This document shows positions 1 to 12,135 of a stretch of DNA of 64,000 nt, piece after piece. The DNA is taken from NCBI GenBank assembly GCA_932521025.1, contig OW051469.1, forward strand, positions 4,662,398 to 4,726,397. Reading direction: 5' to 3'. This DNA is from Oscheius onirici (taxonomy: Eukaryota; Nematoda; Chromadorea; Rhabditida; Rhabditidae). Positions within the stretch are counted from its first letter, which is position 1. Each line of letters begins with the position of its first letter. The position numbers and the translations under genes are program-made. Under the pieces are notes generated by a model. The model was given only the letters and a program-made list of their open reading frames with translations, had not been told where the DNA came from and searched no databases.

Positions 1-993
1 ACTCTCGTTCTCAGCCTGGTGAAAGTAAAAGCACAAGAACCTAGGTTCTCTCTCAATCTTTCCTCTACAAACCATTAAAAGCTCTGTCAAATGGTTTCGA
101 GAACAGTCTCGATCGACAATTAACCCTTTCTTCTTTACCACTCGATCCAATTTATCTCTATTCATTTTCCCAGTCGGCCGGGAAAAGACAAATGATCTGG
201 CGGCAGGTTTCTCCTGAAAACAGGCGGACTCTCTTTCTTCACCCTCCTCTATAAAATCCTAAAAAAATGGTTTGTCGACACAGTCAAGTGAGTTTTCCAG
301 AATAAAACAGGCTGTTTGAGAATGCAATCAGAAAAAAAGCCAGGAGAAAAATTCAACTGACTATACAACAATGTATAGCACAGCGGTTGATACTGTAAAC
401 CTTTTTTCATGACTAAAAACTGAACCGACTCACTCCTTGATCGAGCTGTCCTTCGAAATCCTTTTGACAAAAAGCGACGACCACTGTAGCATTACATACC
501 CTTTGATCACAGAAAGAGTACATACCTTTTGATCTGTTGTCGGCTAGCTTTCATATTCTAGTGCCATTTCATTCTTTCAGTGCGTAATAACTAAATTGAT
601 ATCTGTCATCTGATAGTGGTTTACCAGCAGAAGTCGATTCTGTTCAACTAAACAGATTTCGTCTTTTACTTTGCTATATCATCCACCAAGCTTTTTAAAA
701 AGCACAAAGTCTAGAGTCGTGAGTGTCATTTGCTAGTATAGTATAGTCTTTCACGTTAATCTCCCTAAGTTCTTTTTTTTTCTAATGAATTTTCCAGGAG
801 GAGCTGGACTTTGTCGAGTGCTCCAACGGCTATCTTTGGTTGCAAGGGTAAGAGAGCCGTGTGTTTTTGGCGATAAAACAAGCTTCTCTTGAAAAATGCT
901 GTGTACAAAAACACAAAAATGGAGAACAGTTTCAATCGTTTTCGGAACCAAAGTAAACGCGTTTATGTCCCTTTTGCCGAAATGGCCAATCTC

Positions 994-1073
994 GCTTACG
1001 GCCACACCACGTTGAAAGTACGCGGGGTTAGTACTTGGATCGGAGACGGCTTGGGAATCCCGCCTGTCGTATG
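994..1073 (+). pseudogene. 5S rRNA-derived fragment (internally deleted)
   Basis: The left part (GCTTACGGCCACACCACGTT, 994-1013) resembles the 5' end of a nematode 5S rRNA. The right part (GTTAGTACTTGGATCGGAGA, from 1028) resembles the 3' third, including the region corresponding to the box C internal control element. About 35-40 nt of the middle, where box A and the intermediate element would lie, are absent. The fragment is about 80 nt, against about 119 nt for a full 5S. It is therefore a truncated pseudogene or the head of a 5S-derived SINE. It is followed at once by an inverted repeat (1079-1508). Recognition is from memory of the conserved 5S motif. Confidence 0.7.
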
Positions 1074-1078
1074 GTCCA

Positions 1079-1508
1079 TTTCCAACAAAGAGCGGCACCC
1101 ATGTTTGCGCGCCAATTTGAAATTTCGTGGCTAGATCCGATTTTCGCTGCTTCTTTCATTATTAGGTTATTTTTTTGGCATTTTCTTATATTTTTGACGT
1201 TGTAATCGAATTCTACACCTATGAAAACCTACTTGTTATCAAAAAGACGGGAAAACAACACCTTTGATGCTCAATTGACGTAAAATGACAGTTTTCTCGA
1301 TAAAATAGCCGTGACGCTCTGCAAATGGGTGATTTTCTTCCAGTTTTTACATCAAGTAGGTAAGTTTATGCGCTGAGTTCGAATACGCAGTCAGTTGAGC
1401 AAAATGGAATAAAATCCAACGCTGCGGCCGTCATTTTGAAAATTCGTGTCGGGAACCTCGCGAAAAATCCTTTAAAGAATTGTCTGTGCCGCTCTTCGTT
1501 GGAAATGT
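1079..1508. repeat. Inverted-repeat element beside the 5S fragment
   Basis: A 20-bp arm at 1079-1098 (ATTTCCAACAAAGAGCGGCA) recurs in inverted orientation at 1489-1508 with one mismatch. The roughly 390 bp between the arms are AT-rich and carry no convincing ORF. This could be a small non-autonomous DNA element, or two opposite copies of a dispersed repeat. Confidence 0.5.
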
Positions 1509-2821
1509 ACTATAAGCTTTTTGCTATTTTTTGTTCCACTTTGAAGCTAAAATTTCTCAAAATCCAAGCGTTTTACAAGATGACTTGATTTTATTTATCT
1601 TTTGAAAATGAACCTCAAACTGATTTCTCTACTTTCTACACCACTCCTTTCCAGTTGATATACACCCGATTCAGTATTGTTGTTCTCTCTCATCCATTCA
1701 GTCAGATGGCATTGTGAAGAGGAGACCAAATTGCATTTCACGCGGCTAAGATTTATGTGTGTGTGTCCTGTGTGTGCTACTAAAGGCGTGGTCGCGCATC
1801 CTGGTTCATTTCCTCGCCCTTCATTAGTCTTAGCCTCGTCCTTCAGGTGTCCACCTCTCTTTCTCAATTTTTACGTTGTTGCAGACAACCATGCCGCTTC
1901 GAATCCGGTTTTGGCGTGTGTGGTTGGGGACTAATTGCGTGGAATTGTGAGAATTTTTGGCCCGAGCGAGAGAGGAGTGCGTGTCCTCTCGAATCACACT
2001 CTTTCACTTTACCGCATTTGATTCTTTTATCCTTTTCCGGAAGAATAAATATTTCAAGTAGCACTTCCTAAGGGAACCCTCTCATGTGTTTATTCTTCCT
2101 CCTCTATGATTTCTGGCGAAGACATCGCGGTCGTATCACTAACGTGGGTTGTTTACAGTTTGTTTACCCTTATATTTTGATCGGAACGTCTATAACTTTT
2201 TCTCTGTCCTTTCCCGACTGAAGAAGTAGCCTATTTTTCTAACAATAAGTCCTTCTTCCAGTTTTTATCTGTTTATTAATGTCTTGTTTATATAGATTTT
2301 GCGTTTTGTTTGACAAATTTAACTTTTTTTACATCTATTCCTTTTTGCAAGAAGTCGATTATCATCTGCTAGTACTCGGTAACCTTATTAATTCTTGGTT
2401 TCCTAGATCTGAAAATTTCTGATTGACAAATCCCTATCTTTTCTTCCTTCCCATCTGTTCCTTCACAACGAACAGAAACAAAATAACTCCAAGAGACAGC
2501 TGTTTCCCTTGTTGCCTTGGCCCTCATCCAAAGCATTCTTCTGCATGTAAACTATTTCTTGATCCCTCCTCCTCAATCAACAGCTGTCTCGCTCCACTCA
2601 ATTGCATATACAATTCCTTAATTGGAAGTCGAGCCATAATTTCTCCTTGAATTCATTCAGTGTACCTTCTCTCTGTTCTTGTTCTGTCTGAACCATTTCT
2701 ATTTGATCTTCCCTGTCATATGATCATCCCAAAAGAAGCCTCGTGGGCGTCTCCTCTTGTTTGAACTGTCCCAATTTTATAGCCTCCAACTCTCTGTCTT
2801 GAATCATTCGCCTCACAAGCG

Positions 2822-5539
2822 ATGGTTCGCCTCTTCCGTTCCCAGTCTAATGTCTCCTCAAAAAGTGTTTCGTAAGTTCTTTGAGAGTCATTTACCTAAA
2901 AGTACAAAACGAACTGTTTCAGGAGCGTGAAACTTCCCCGCCACATCTTGAGAAGAATGGAGGAGAAGAACTACGTAAGTGTCCCTTTATAAACTTGTGC
3001 TTTTATCAGAACGGTTGAACTGAGTCCGAGCGGGTCACATAGAGTCCTGGGAACAGGCTCGGCAGAATCGGTCCATATTCAAGGTGTAGAAATATAGTTT
3101 CCATTTTCCCGTAGAACAGTACTTGCTCTTGTCACGATAGTTCAGTCCAAAACAATATTCTGGGTTGTTCGAAGTGAGTCTTCATCTTTTACACTGTCAC
3201 TGACAGTTCAACTGTATTATATTTTTGCCATCACAAAAATTCTGCTTCCCAAATTCAATTCTCAGACTTCCCTGCACATGGTTTGGGGTTCAAGAACGTC
3301 CGGCAGAACCTTGCAAAAGATCATTCGTCTTCGTACCACAAATCCCTCATAATGCCTTTTCCGAACCGCTCCTTCATTTTCCAATCTGTTTGAGTCGTCG
3401 CCAATATTTTGCGTTAATGCTCCCGGGTAATCTCTCCCTCTCTCCGAGCTTAGCGGCGGGGGCGGCGTCCTCTCCAGCAAAGCGACCCGCCCCGTTCCCT
3501 TTCGTCCCTTTTGTCCCCTTACCTTGAAGAAAAGATTACGTACTGTATTTCTACTGAGAAGTATCTCCTTTGTATGCCAACCCTCTGGCACTACGCCAAG
3601 TATATTGTGAGTTGGGAGCGTTTAGGAAAACATAGTCGCTTAGGGAACAAGTAAGGATCTTGGAAGTAAATATACTATCAAAACCCAAGCTTTCAGAACA
3701 TTCCCTACCGCAGCAAGCTCACGGAGAAGATCGAGCCTGGTCAGACGCTGATCATCCGCGGAAAGACGCTCGAGGATTCCAAGAGGTAATAAATTCGAAT
3801 TTAGGCCCATTTGGGCTTTATTTTTTCACCTCTTGGGACCGTCTGAGAGACATTTTTTCAGATTCAACATCAATCTCCATAAGGATAGCCCGGACTTTTC
3901 GGGAAACGACGTTCCTCTCCACGTGAGCTGTCGCTTCGACGAGGGCAAGGTAGGTTCACAATGGATTTTTCAAAATCCAGGTGGGAACACCTGACACCCC
4001 GCAAGTGTCATCTTGACTGACTTATGACCCATCAGAAACTCTTTACCCTTGTTCTCTGCTGTTTTTCTGCCTTCTAAAAATATCACCCAAAAGAAGGGCC
4101 GTATTTCGCGCTTGAATAGTCGGCCCATAAAAGGAGCCCTCGAAGAGAGCAAGAGGAAATTGAACGGAAGAAAATGGTCTGATTCATGAGCAAGGAAGGT
4201 TAATAGCCAACTTGGGCATTTTCAGGAGAGCAATCCGAGCAGCAAAGTAAGTGGAAAGCACTTATAGAGTGGAATAACTCAGTTTGTCTAGAAGTTCTGT
4301 GAAATTTTTCTAATTTCATAACAGGGTAGACAGTCATAGTTTCTTCCGTTTTCTTTAATATTTTACACGCTTTAAAATGGATTGCTTTTGAAAATTGTAC
4401 TAAACCGTGAGAGCGGAAACAGGACAGGGCTAACATTACTAATTACCTGTCCCTTTCCAGATCGTCTTCAACGCCTACACCAAGGGTGCTTGGGGAAAGG
4501 AAGAGCGACAGAAGAATCCTTTGAAGAAGGGAGAGCCATTCGACATCCGAATCCGTGCTCATGACCAGAAGTTTACCATCTGTGTCAACAGAGTAAGACT
4601 GTTTTAATGCTATCAAAGATTCTATTCAGAAGGAGATCAAGTCCTTTGACCATCGTGTACCTCTACAGAGTGTGACTCATCTCTCCATCGACGGAGACGT
4701 CGTTCTGAACCATGTCCAGTGGGGAGGAAAGTACTACCCTGTTCCGTATGAGAGTGGAATCGCCACGGATGGTCTCGTTCCCGGAAAGACTCTGGTCATC
4801 TACGGAACGCCAGAGAAGAAGGGCAAGAGGTAAACAATCAGCTTTGAGTGTTGGTGCATAATTGACTGGAAAGGGCTTAGGAAAGATCTCCCTGTCCGTC
4901 TCATCACCCAGTTTCTGACAGACAAGATCCAGACATATTTATCTCTGACACTCCCTGACTCTAATGGTTCCATTTCAGATTCAACGTGAACCTGTTGAAG
5001 AACAACGGCGACATCGCCCTTCACTTCAATCCTCGCTTCGACGAAAGAGTGAGTTCATTTACCCCCATTTCAGAACTCTCTTTACCGTAATCCTTTTTAG
5101 ACCGGCTTGTTCTGCGGAAAGGCGGTACCCGGAGTACGTTTAGCTCGTTGTGTGTGCTAACAGTGTCCTAGAGACTAAATTTTTTTGGTTTAATGTGTAC
5201 TTGCTGTGCTAACTGCCTGAACATTTTTTGATTGCAATGTAATACTGGAAATTTAGGGCGTCGCCCGGAACTCGTTGGTCAACGGAGAGTGGGGTAATGA
5301 AGAGCGCGAAGGAAAGAATCCCTTCGAGAAATCTGTCGGATTTGATTTGGAGATTAGAAATGAGGAGTATGCCTTCCAGGTAACACAAAAATAATAAATT
5401 CAATACCTCATCTATTTAGATCTTCGTCAACGGAGAACGTTTTGCCTCCTACTCCCACCGTGTCGACCCTCACGACATTGCCGGTCTTCAGATTCAAGGA
5501 GATCTTGAATTGACCGGAATCCAGGTTGTCAACAATTAA
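2822..5539 (+). CDS. lec-1: Tandem-repeat galectin (two carbohydrate-recognition domains)
   Basis: This is a beta-galactoside-binding lectin with two galectin domains, close to C. elegans LEC-1. Inferred exons are 2822-2871, 2923-2974, 3697-3785, 3862-3949, 4461-4592, 4630-4829, 4979-5048, an optional 5101-5133, 5257-5379 and 5420-5539, and all join in frame. Domain 1 starts near NIPYRSKL. It has H-V-S-C-R in place of the usual H-x-N-P-R, then an N and W-G-K-E-E-R. Domain 2 (from YYPVPYESG) keeps the canonical sugar-binding set H-F-N-P-R, R-N-S and W-G-N-E-E-R. There is no signal peptide, as is normal for galectins, which leave the cell by a non-classical route. The first two exons give a basic N-terminal extension. 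A second Met in exon 2 (MEEKNY) sits just after an acceptor and could be the start of a shorter or trans-spliced form. The 33-nt exon 5101-5133 would add 11 residues inside domain 2. Confidence 0.93.
5101..5133 (+). other. Putative 33-nt cassette microexon of lec-1
   Basis: A good acceptor (TCCTTTTTAG, ends 5100) and a donor (GTACGT, 5134) bracket 33 nt in phase 0. They encode TGLFCGKAVPG. The flanking introns would be 52 and 123 nt. Including or skipping it leaves the galectin frame open. It would lengthen the loop between the H-F-N-P-R strand and the R-N-S strand of domain 2, next to the sugar-binding face. Confidence 0.55.
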
Positions 5540-6145
5540 GCACAAGATAATCTCCCGTTATTGCCACGAAACATATTCCAAAAACACACTGTCACCCTTT
5601 CTACTCACTGTTCCAGAAACCAAATTGATATAAACACAGATCGTACTCCTCCTATATTGTGCCTACTCGCCGTAATAAGTAAAGCTTTTTTTCCCAAAAA
5701 GTCTTTACTAGCAAGAGTTGAGGCAACTTCTTAGGGGAAGATAATCTAGTTATGTAGGTACCTTGTCCAGTTTGTAAATTCCAAAATCAGGCAGATAACC
5801 TAAGCAGAGAGCTAATATAAATAGATTCAGAACTTTTGCGAAGACCAAGAGAACATGATCGCATAATTGTCTCGCACAAGAGGCACGATGAGTTGCCATC
5901 TCGGCTGTCGCACCTTAGACAGTAGTGTCCCAAAATCTGACGGATGTCAAGATTTGGGGATACTAAAACAGGCACCATGGTTTCGTAAAATAGAAATATC
6001 TGTTCATAAATATGACACGCTATACGACACACGTTTTTTTTTGTCAGGCTTTCGAAAATAGGATACAATTTACCTTGCTTTAATAGTTTTAGTTACAATG
6101 GACTGTCTACATGGCACGTTGAGCAAGTTCGGGTTCTCAATACAT
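5540..6145. other. Convergent intergenic region, lec-1 / SCPx
   Basis: This holds the two 3' UTRs of convergently transcribed genes. I see no further gene. The open frames at 5787-6068 (-) and 5867-6061 (+) overlap each other and resemble no family I know. Confidence 0.5.
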
Positions 6146-8616
6146 TTAGAGCTTAGCCTTGAGCATCTTGGGGTCCAGGAGAGTCTGAATTTGTGTTCTA
6201 AGAAACAAAAAATGTATCAAATACCTTGAGCTTCATGGCCTTGGCAATGTTTCCCTTGAGCTTCAGCTTTCCTTGCATAAAGGCCTGATCGGGCTTCAGT
6301 TTTCCGGCAGCGATGAGCATAAAGTCGGCGTCCTTGATGGTCATTTCAACATCGACAGATTTCTTCTCATCGTGGTCGACAGTAGCCGGGGTTTGTTTGG
6401 CATCGACCGTCCACTTCTTGGTGGCTCCGTTCTCCCCATTGACGATGATACGGAATGAGGAGGAGACCTTCTTTACAAGATCGGGCTCCTAAAAATGGAA
6501 AGTTCAAAATTAAGAAAGAACAAACCGATCCAATACGCTCTTTGATCTCATCAAAAACGACGTCAGACTTGAGAGACATTCCGGAAGAGGGAGATGATGC
6601 GGCCTGCAAAAGAGGAACAGTGAAAACGGATGTGGGAAAGGAGGACTGATATCTTATCGGACTGATTAGGCTCGCGTGGTCAGGACTCTACTAACATAAT
6701 ACGGAACAATAAGGGGTATCCCTAAAATCTAGAAGGCAAGTAACAGTCTTCCTGTCTCCCTGTACAAGAAATCATTGTACCTGAATTGTCCTTAGCACCA
6801 TCGGTAATCTCTGCTGTACATTTTGACTGTTCCACAGGTCTGTCACCAGTTGTGTCAGACCAGTAGGAAGAGAAAAGCTGACAGTAATTGAGAATGGATT
6901 GTGTAGCGGAGCGGACAGAGTAAGCATACCCGTCTATTGCAACAAAAAAGCCGGTTCTCGCTAGTATCAATTTTGGTTCAAGTCATCGGGGTTAGTCTGT
7001 CCTTTCCCGAGAAGAGAAATACTCACAGCGACAGCAGACGGGTTGGCTAGACGGTAGAGGGCAACGACTCCGGCTCCACCGATTCCTGAAAAAGGAACAC
7101 TTTATAGATTCCGAGAGCAAGAGAGATGACTGAATCCCTGAGGAATAGAAGGTCTGCCTTCAGCCCTTATCAACTCTGATGTAGTCTATTCTTCAGTTGT
7201 TTGTGAGTCACGTGGCGTGATTGAAACTAGACTAGACTACATCAGTTCTTATCGATTATCTGTTAACAACAGAGAAAAATACAATATTTGAATGCCAAAC
7301 TTACCAATGTTGTGCTGCATGGCGACTCTGGCATTGGGAACTTGTCTCTTTCCACATTTTCCACGGAGCTGGTTGGCAAGCTCAACCACCTGAGCAACGC
7401 CTGAAAAGTTGATATAAGAGAGATTTGTTCCACTCACCAGTTGCTCCAATTGGATGTCCCTTGGAGATGAGTCCACCAGACGGATTAATGACCCATTTTC
7501 CTCCATAAGTATTGTCTCCACGATCGACAATCTCTCCAGCTTTTCCAATTGGACAGAGTCCGATAGCCTCATAGGTGATCAACTCGTTGGGAGCAAAGCA
7601 GTCGTGAAGTTCAATGACCTGGACGTCGTTGGGAGTCATGCCGGTCTCGGCCCAGAGCTCCGTGGAAATCTTCTGAATCATGTCGAAGCCGATCATCTTG
7701 ATGTTCGATTTCTCCTCAAAGACGGAAGGAAGATCAGTTCCGAGCTTGAAGCCGACAATCTCAACGGCTTGGTCACGGAGATGAGGATGCTTGTTCAGGT
7801 AGTTCTCGGAACAGAGGACAGCGGCAGCAGCTCCATCCGAAGTGGGAGAACATTCCAGAAGACCCATAAAGTCGTAGATCTTTCTAGCGTTCATGACCTG
7901 ATCCAGGGAGAATTCTTTGGTGAACTGCGACTTGGGGTTGTTCACGGAATGCAGATGATTCTTGTAGGCAATCTTGGCGAAATGTTCTCTCTTAGTTCCG
8001 TACTTTTCCATATGTTCTTTGCCAGCATTTCCGAACATTTGGGCAGTAATCGGAGCTGGGAAGAGACCGTAGGTCTCGGACATGACCTCGATGTGCTTGT
8101 CGACTGAAATAGCACGGTCGTCACTAGGTCCTCCCATGTTTTCCAGGGATCCAGAAGCCATCTTCTCGAAGCCGCAGGCAAGAACAACATCGGCGTTCCC
8201 TTAATTTTCTTATATTTGTCTCTCTGTGATCCTATACCGCTTTCAAGGATCTGCTTGCAGAGATAGACCCCAGAAGATCCGGAGGCACAGGCGTTGTTCA
8301 CCTAGACCCGTTTTTTGCTTGAAATCAGTCTCTCTTACGTTGAAAATGGGAATTCCGGTCAATCCGACCTCGTAGAGAGCTCTCTGTCCATTGCAGGTCC
8401 CTCCAAACAGATAACCGACAGTAGCCTGCTGGATGTCCTGATACTTTAGTTTACAGTCATCCAGAGCAGTAGTTACTAGAGCATTCATTCAAAAAAAGTC
8501 ATTGACAGATACTTACCGGCCTCCTTGACCAGCTCAGGATAGTCCATTCCGGAGCTTCCAGGCTTGGAGAACTTGGTCATTCCGACTCCGATGACGTACA
8601 CCTTGGGCTTCACCAT
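6146..8616 (-). CDS. daf-22: Peroxisomal SCPx: 3-ketoacyl-CoA thiolase fused to SCP2 domain
   Basis: The enzyme catalyses the last, thiolytic step of peroxisomal beta-oxidation of branched or very-long side chains. In C. elegans the orthologue DAF-22 shortens ascaroside pheromone side chains. Exons (minus strand) are 8616-8517, about 8475-8339, 8301-8238, 8199-7438, 7400-7305, 7085-7027, 6603-6526, 6488-6225 and 6184-6146. Thiolase marks are [10 protein letters not shown] (nucleophilic Cys), [11 protein letters not shown] (His) and [14 protein letters not shown] (GHP loop). After [14 protein letters not shown] the frame continues without a break into an SCP2 sterol-carrier domain ([13 protein letters not shown], then KWTVDAK and [11 protein letters not shown]). 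The protein ends in -AKL, a peroxisomal PTS1 signal. All joins keep frame. The donor at 6525 (GTTTGT) is weak and the last intron is about 40 nt. Whether a thiolase-only transcript also exists cannot be seen. Confidence 0.93.
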
Positions 8617-9452
8617 TTCTGCTCTCTGAATTAGAAAGTTGTACGAGAGTAGAAGCGACTCTAAAAAAAAGTTTGGGGAGTAGGGGGTTTGGGAGGAACT
8701 CCGCTCAATAGCAAAACATGGCCGATAGATAAGAACGGTGGTAAGAAGACTACGATTTTGGCTTCAACAATCAAAATACGCCTCCTTTCTGATCATGATT
8801 TGGATGAACAATTGTCTCGTTCTTCAACAAAAAGTTGTGTGCACAAGATGAATTCAAAGGCAGTCCGGATTGAAAACCAATAATTTCATTAAAAAACATA
8901 AACTTCTTGATAAACCATATGCTGACAGTTCCATATTCTTAATATTGGCATGTCGTCACTGTATTTGACAGTGATTCAAAAATTGGCAAACTAGCAAGAA
9001 AGTATCACTACTAGGAAACCTGTTAGTATTCAGAAGCAAATGTGTCTAAAAATTGGAACAAAAACGACAGTAAGATTACAACGACTGCTTGGTTGGCTGC
9101 AAGCTTTCCTCGGAGAAACGTGGTAAGTTCTTGTTGTCTCTCTTACTGTGTTTCAATCTGACCACTCTGGTGATAACGCGATCAATTGTCTGCGCAGACT
9201 CTGGGACACTAAAGGAAAGAGACATTGGCTGGATCTGGATATGGACTGGAGGAAAGCTATCTCCAATAGAAGCAGAAAAATAAGAAAGTGAAGAAGACCC
9301 AATCGATGATAAGACTAAACTAGACTAGGAAAAGCGACAATTAGAGACAGAGAGATTGTGGGGTCGGGCGACCCCACATTTTGGCAGAAAGAACAGGTGG
9401 ACCCGATAGGAGAACTATTCATTTATTGCGATCCATTCGATTAGTATGCGAC
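8617..9452. other. Intergenic region between two minus-strand genes
   Basis: This would contain the promoter of the SCPx gene and the 3' UTR of the rml-2-like gene. The short frames at 8689-8883 and 9089-9283 (+) have no recognisable domain and are left uncalled. Confidence 0.4.
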
Positions 9453-11783
9453 CTAGTTCGGGACGCTCATCTTCTCAAAGTTCTTTCGAAGACTCTCCGT
9501 CGAGGAGGGAATTGGCGCGACGGACTGGAGAAGATCGGTAGTGAGAGCACAATTGCCCTTCGTTGCTAGAAGTTGCTGTCCGCGCTCCGATTCGGCCGGG
9601 ATCCCGGTCGGATTGACAGAAGAATCGACGATCTGAAAAAAAAAGTTTGGAATAGGGAATAAAGAAGGGTATACCTCCTTGTAAAGCTGGACAATCTCAT
9701 AGAGACTGATTGGTTCGGGATTGACGAGGTTCAGATGGCCGCCAAAACGCTTTTCCATCAGAGTCACGAGAGCATCGAAGCAGTCGGGAAGGATGGAAAT
9801 GGAAACGGGAATGTCGAAGAGTTCTCTGGAGGAACTGGATCAGACAGAGAAACAGACTCACTTGTACTTGATGATCTTCGACAATAGATTCCTAGCCTGA
9901 TCCAGTTCATAGCTCAAAGGAAGAGTGATTCTGGCACAGATATTCTCCCATCCTTTCTCATTGAAGTGCATCATCTGACGGTCAGTCACTCCCTTTACAA
10001 CAGAATATGACGATCCGAAGAACATGGGGATGTCTTCCTGAATTCTCAGAGTAATGAGTAAAACGAATAACTACCTCTGTGAACCCAGGTGCTCCGATCG
10101 GATGTTGAGCATCGTAGGCAAAGATGTAGCCAGTTCCCACGTATGTGTAATGGATCCCGAGACGACGACAGATGTGAGCCAAGGCAGTTGCACTGTACAT
10201 GTTGTCTCTCACATTCTGGTAGACCTTATCCGGCCCGCCTTCCAGATACTCAATTGTCCCACAGCCCGGACCATGAGTTCTTCCAGTAACGCAGACTACA
10301 TGGGAGACGTTCAGCTCGATCAGTTCCTTCTCAACCTCCTCGTCGCTGCTGGTTCCAACACGGGACTCGGCAAATTTGTACGGGATTTGACGTTCGGTCA
10401 GAATCTGAACAAATGCATTGAAAAAGTATGAATGAGCCAAAATGACCAACTTTTGAGATAATCATACGCTAGCTTCACTACCAACGAATCGACTCTATCG
10501 AGTTGGTGCACTGTGCGGATCGTATAGAACTGTTCAAATTTCTTACCTTCTCAAACTCCTGACCAACATAGCCCTTTCCATAGATTGCCACATGCATCTT
10601 TACACTCTTCTTTGGCTTTAAGGCTGCAGCAACAGTCCTGGACATTCCCTCCTCAAAAGAAGTTCTCGGTGTCCATCCCAGTTCACTCTGAGCCTTGTTG
10701 ATGCTAATAAAATAGCGGAGATCATTGTAAGGACGATCCGGAATTGAGACAAAACGAGCTGGGGCATGCTCTCTTCCCAGCTGACGGTCAACTTCGGCCT
10801 GGATGAAGTGAGCCAAGTCAGCTACGCTTTTCTCATAGTAGGTACCAAGGTTATAAATATCTCCCAAAGCTCCCTTCTTAAAGACAGCCTGAATTCCAGC
10901 ACTGGCGTCGTCGACAAAGAGCCAAGATCTAAAAGAAGTTCTCTCTGAAAGACGCTACTTCTACCTAAGCTGATTTCCAGTTCCTTGGATGGTATACTCT
11001 CCCCGTGCTCGGGCGATTTCAATGAATCTGGGAACGACCTTCACATCCCACTGACTCGGACCATAAATGTTGTTCATTCTGGCAGTTACGATCGGCAGAT
11101 TGTACTGGGTGCGGAAAGCATGAACAAAAGCTTCTCCAGCTATCTGGAAAGTTTCGTTTAAGCTAGAGACAGTCTAGGTGAGTTACTTTCGTAGCAGCAT
11201 AGGGATTTCCTGGGAGCAAGAGTGAGTCCTCGCCTTTTCCCTGTTCTTCAGAACCTAGTCCAGAGTCTCCGTAGACCTAAAAGAGGACCAAATCAGTAAA
11301 TGTTTCTTTCTGTCTCTGTATCTCGACCTCTGTCTCTCACCTCATCAGTAGAAATATGAAGGAATCTCCTGACTTTTCCATACTCTCTGACCACATCGAG
11401 CAGGTGAACAAACGCGATGACGTTGTTTTCCACAGCCTCCACGGTCTCGTTATAACAGCGAGTCGAAGTACAATCGGCAGCGAAATGAATCACACTGTCT
11501 ATCTCATTTTCTTCCAGAGCTTTCCTAATAGCTTGTCGGTTCTTGATGTCGGCCAAGACAAGCTTGTACCTGGGAGAGTTTCGAACCTGAAATTGCATTA
11601 TTTTCGCATTCTCATAACTCAAACCTCTTCATCGACATTGTGAGTGTCGCTGTTGAGAATCAGCTTGTCCACATTAACAAAATTGCACGTTGGCCAGGCA
11701 CGGAAGATGTAATTGACGAAATTGGAGCCAATAAAGCCACAGCCGCCAGTTATCATCACATTTTGAGGGGTATGATTGGACAT
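9453..11783 (-). CDS. rml-2: Bifunctional NDP-glucose 4,6-dehydratase / epimerase-reductase-like protein
   Basis: This is a two-domain short-chain dehydrogenase protein of the rhamnose pathway, like C. elegans RML-2 and laid out like plant RHM enzymes. Exons (minus strand) are 11783-11625, 11586-11341, 11276-11187, 11143-10965, 10928-10547, 10404-10075, 10037-9862, 9825-9675 and 9632-9453, all joining in frame. Domain 1 has the nucleotide-binding [10 protein letters not shown] near residue 13, a dehydratase-type HISTDEV, and YAATK (catalytic Tyr/Lys). Domain 2 begins at [11 protein letters not shown], has [13 protein letters not shown] and the Y-x-x-x-K motif in SSYSVVKGV. It ends in a typical C-terminal substrate-binding region ([16 protein letters not shown]). 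The pathway yields dTDP-rhamnose, thought to serve nematode cuticle and surface-coat assembly. The first intron is only 38 nt. Confident on family; the exact activity of the second domain is inferred. Confidence 0.9.
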
Positions 11784-12135
11784 TGTCTGGCAGAAAAAGG
11801 ACTAGTTGGGAAGAATGATCGAATCTCGATTACTAGAACGGGAAGCGGGGGTCAAGGCCCGTCAGGATCGATATCGCAGCTGATCTTATACAGAGACCCC
11901 GCCGACTGTGACCGGTAGGAAAATGTGATTCACGGGTGGTCCGATACTGGTGTAATACTGACTGTTTCGGAGAGTTTCCTCGGACAATAGATAGGAATAG
12001 AATGAAATCTCGACAGATTTGAAAGTTTGTCTCAATGTCTATAATTTGACTGTTTTTTATTTATTTTATTTTAAATCCTAACTCAGAAAAAAGATCTGTA
12101 GGGAAGAGAATCTTCTGCGGTTTCTTCGGAAATCG
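11784..12135. other. Upstream region of the rml-2-like gene
   Basis: This is the likely promoter of the minus-strand dehydratase gene. I see no further gene. Short frames on the plus strand (to 11918) overlap the first exon and are shadows. Confidence 0.4.

Larger units (their letters stand above)
1..2821. other. Intergenic region upstream of lec-1
   Basis: I see no supported protein gene here. It holds a 5S-rRNA-like fragment at 994-1073, an inverted-repeat pair at 1079-1098 and 1489-1508, and AT-rich sequence up to the lec-1 start. The open frames at 889-1134 (+) and 751-1098 (-) overlap the 5S-like fragment and are best explained as chance frames. Confidence 0.6.

Noticed and set aside
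7454-8107. 217-codon plus-strand ORF
   Set aside because: Antisense shadow of the large SCPx thiolase exon, which has clear catalytic motifs on the minus strand.
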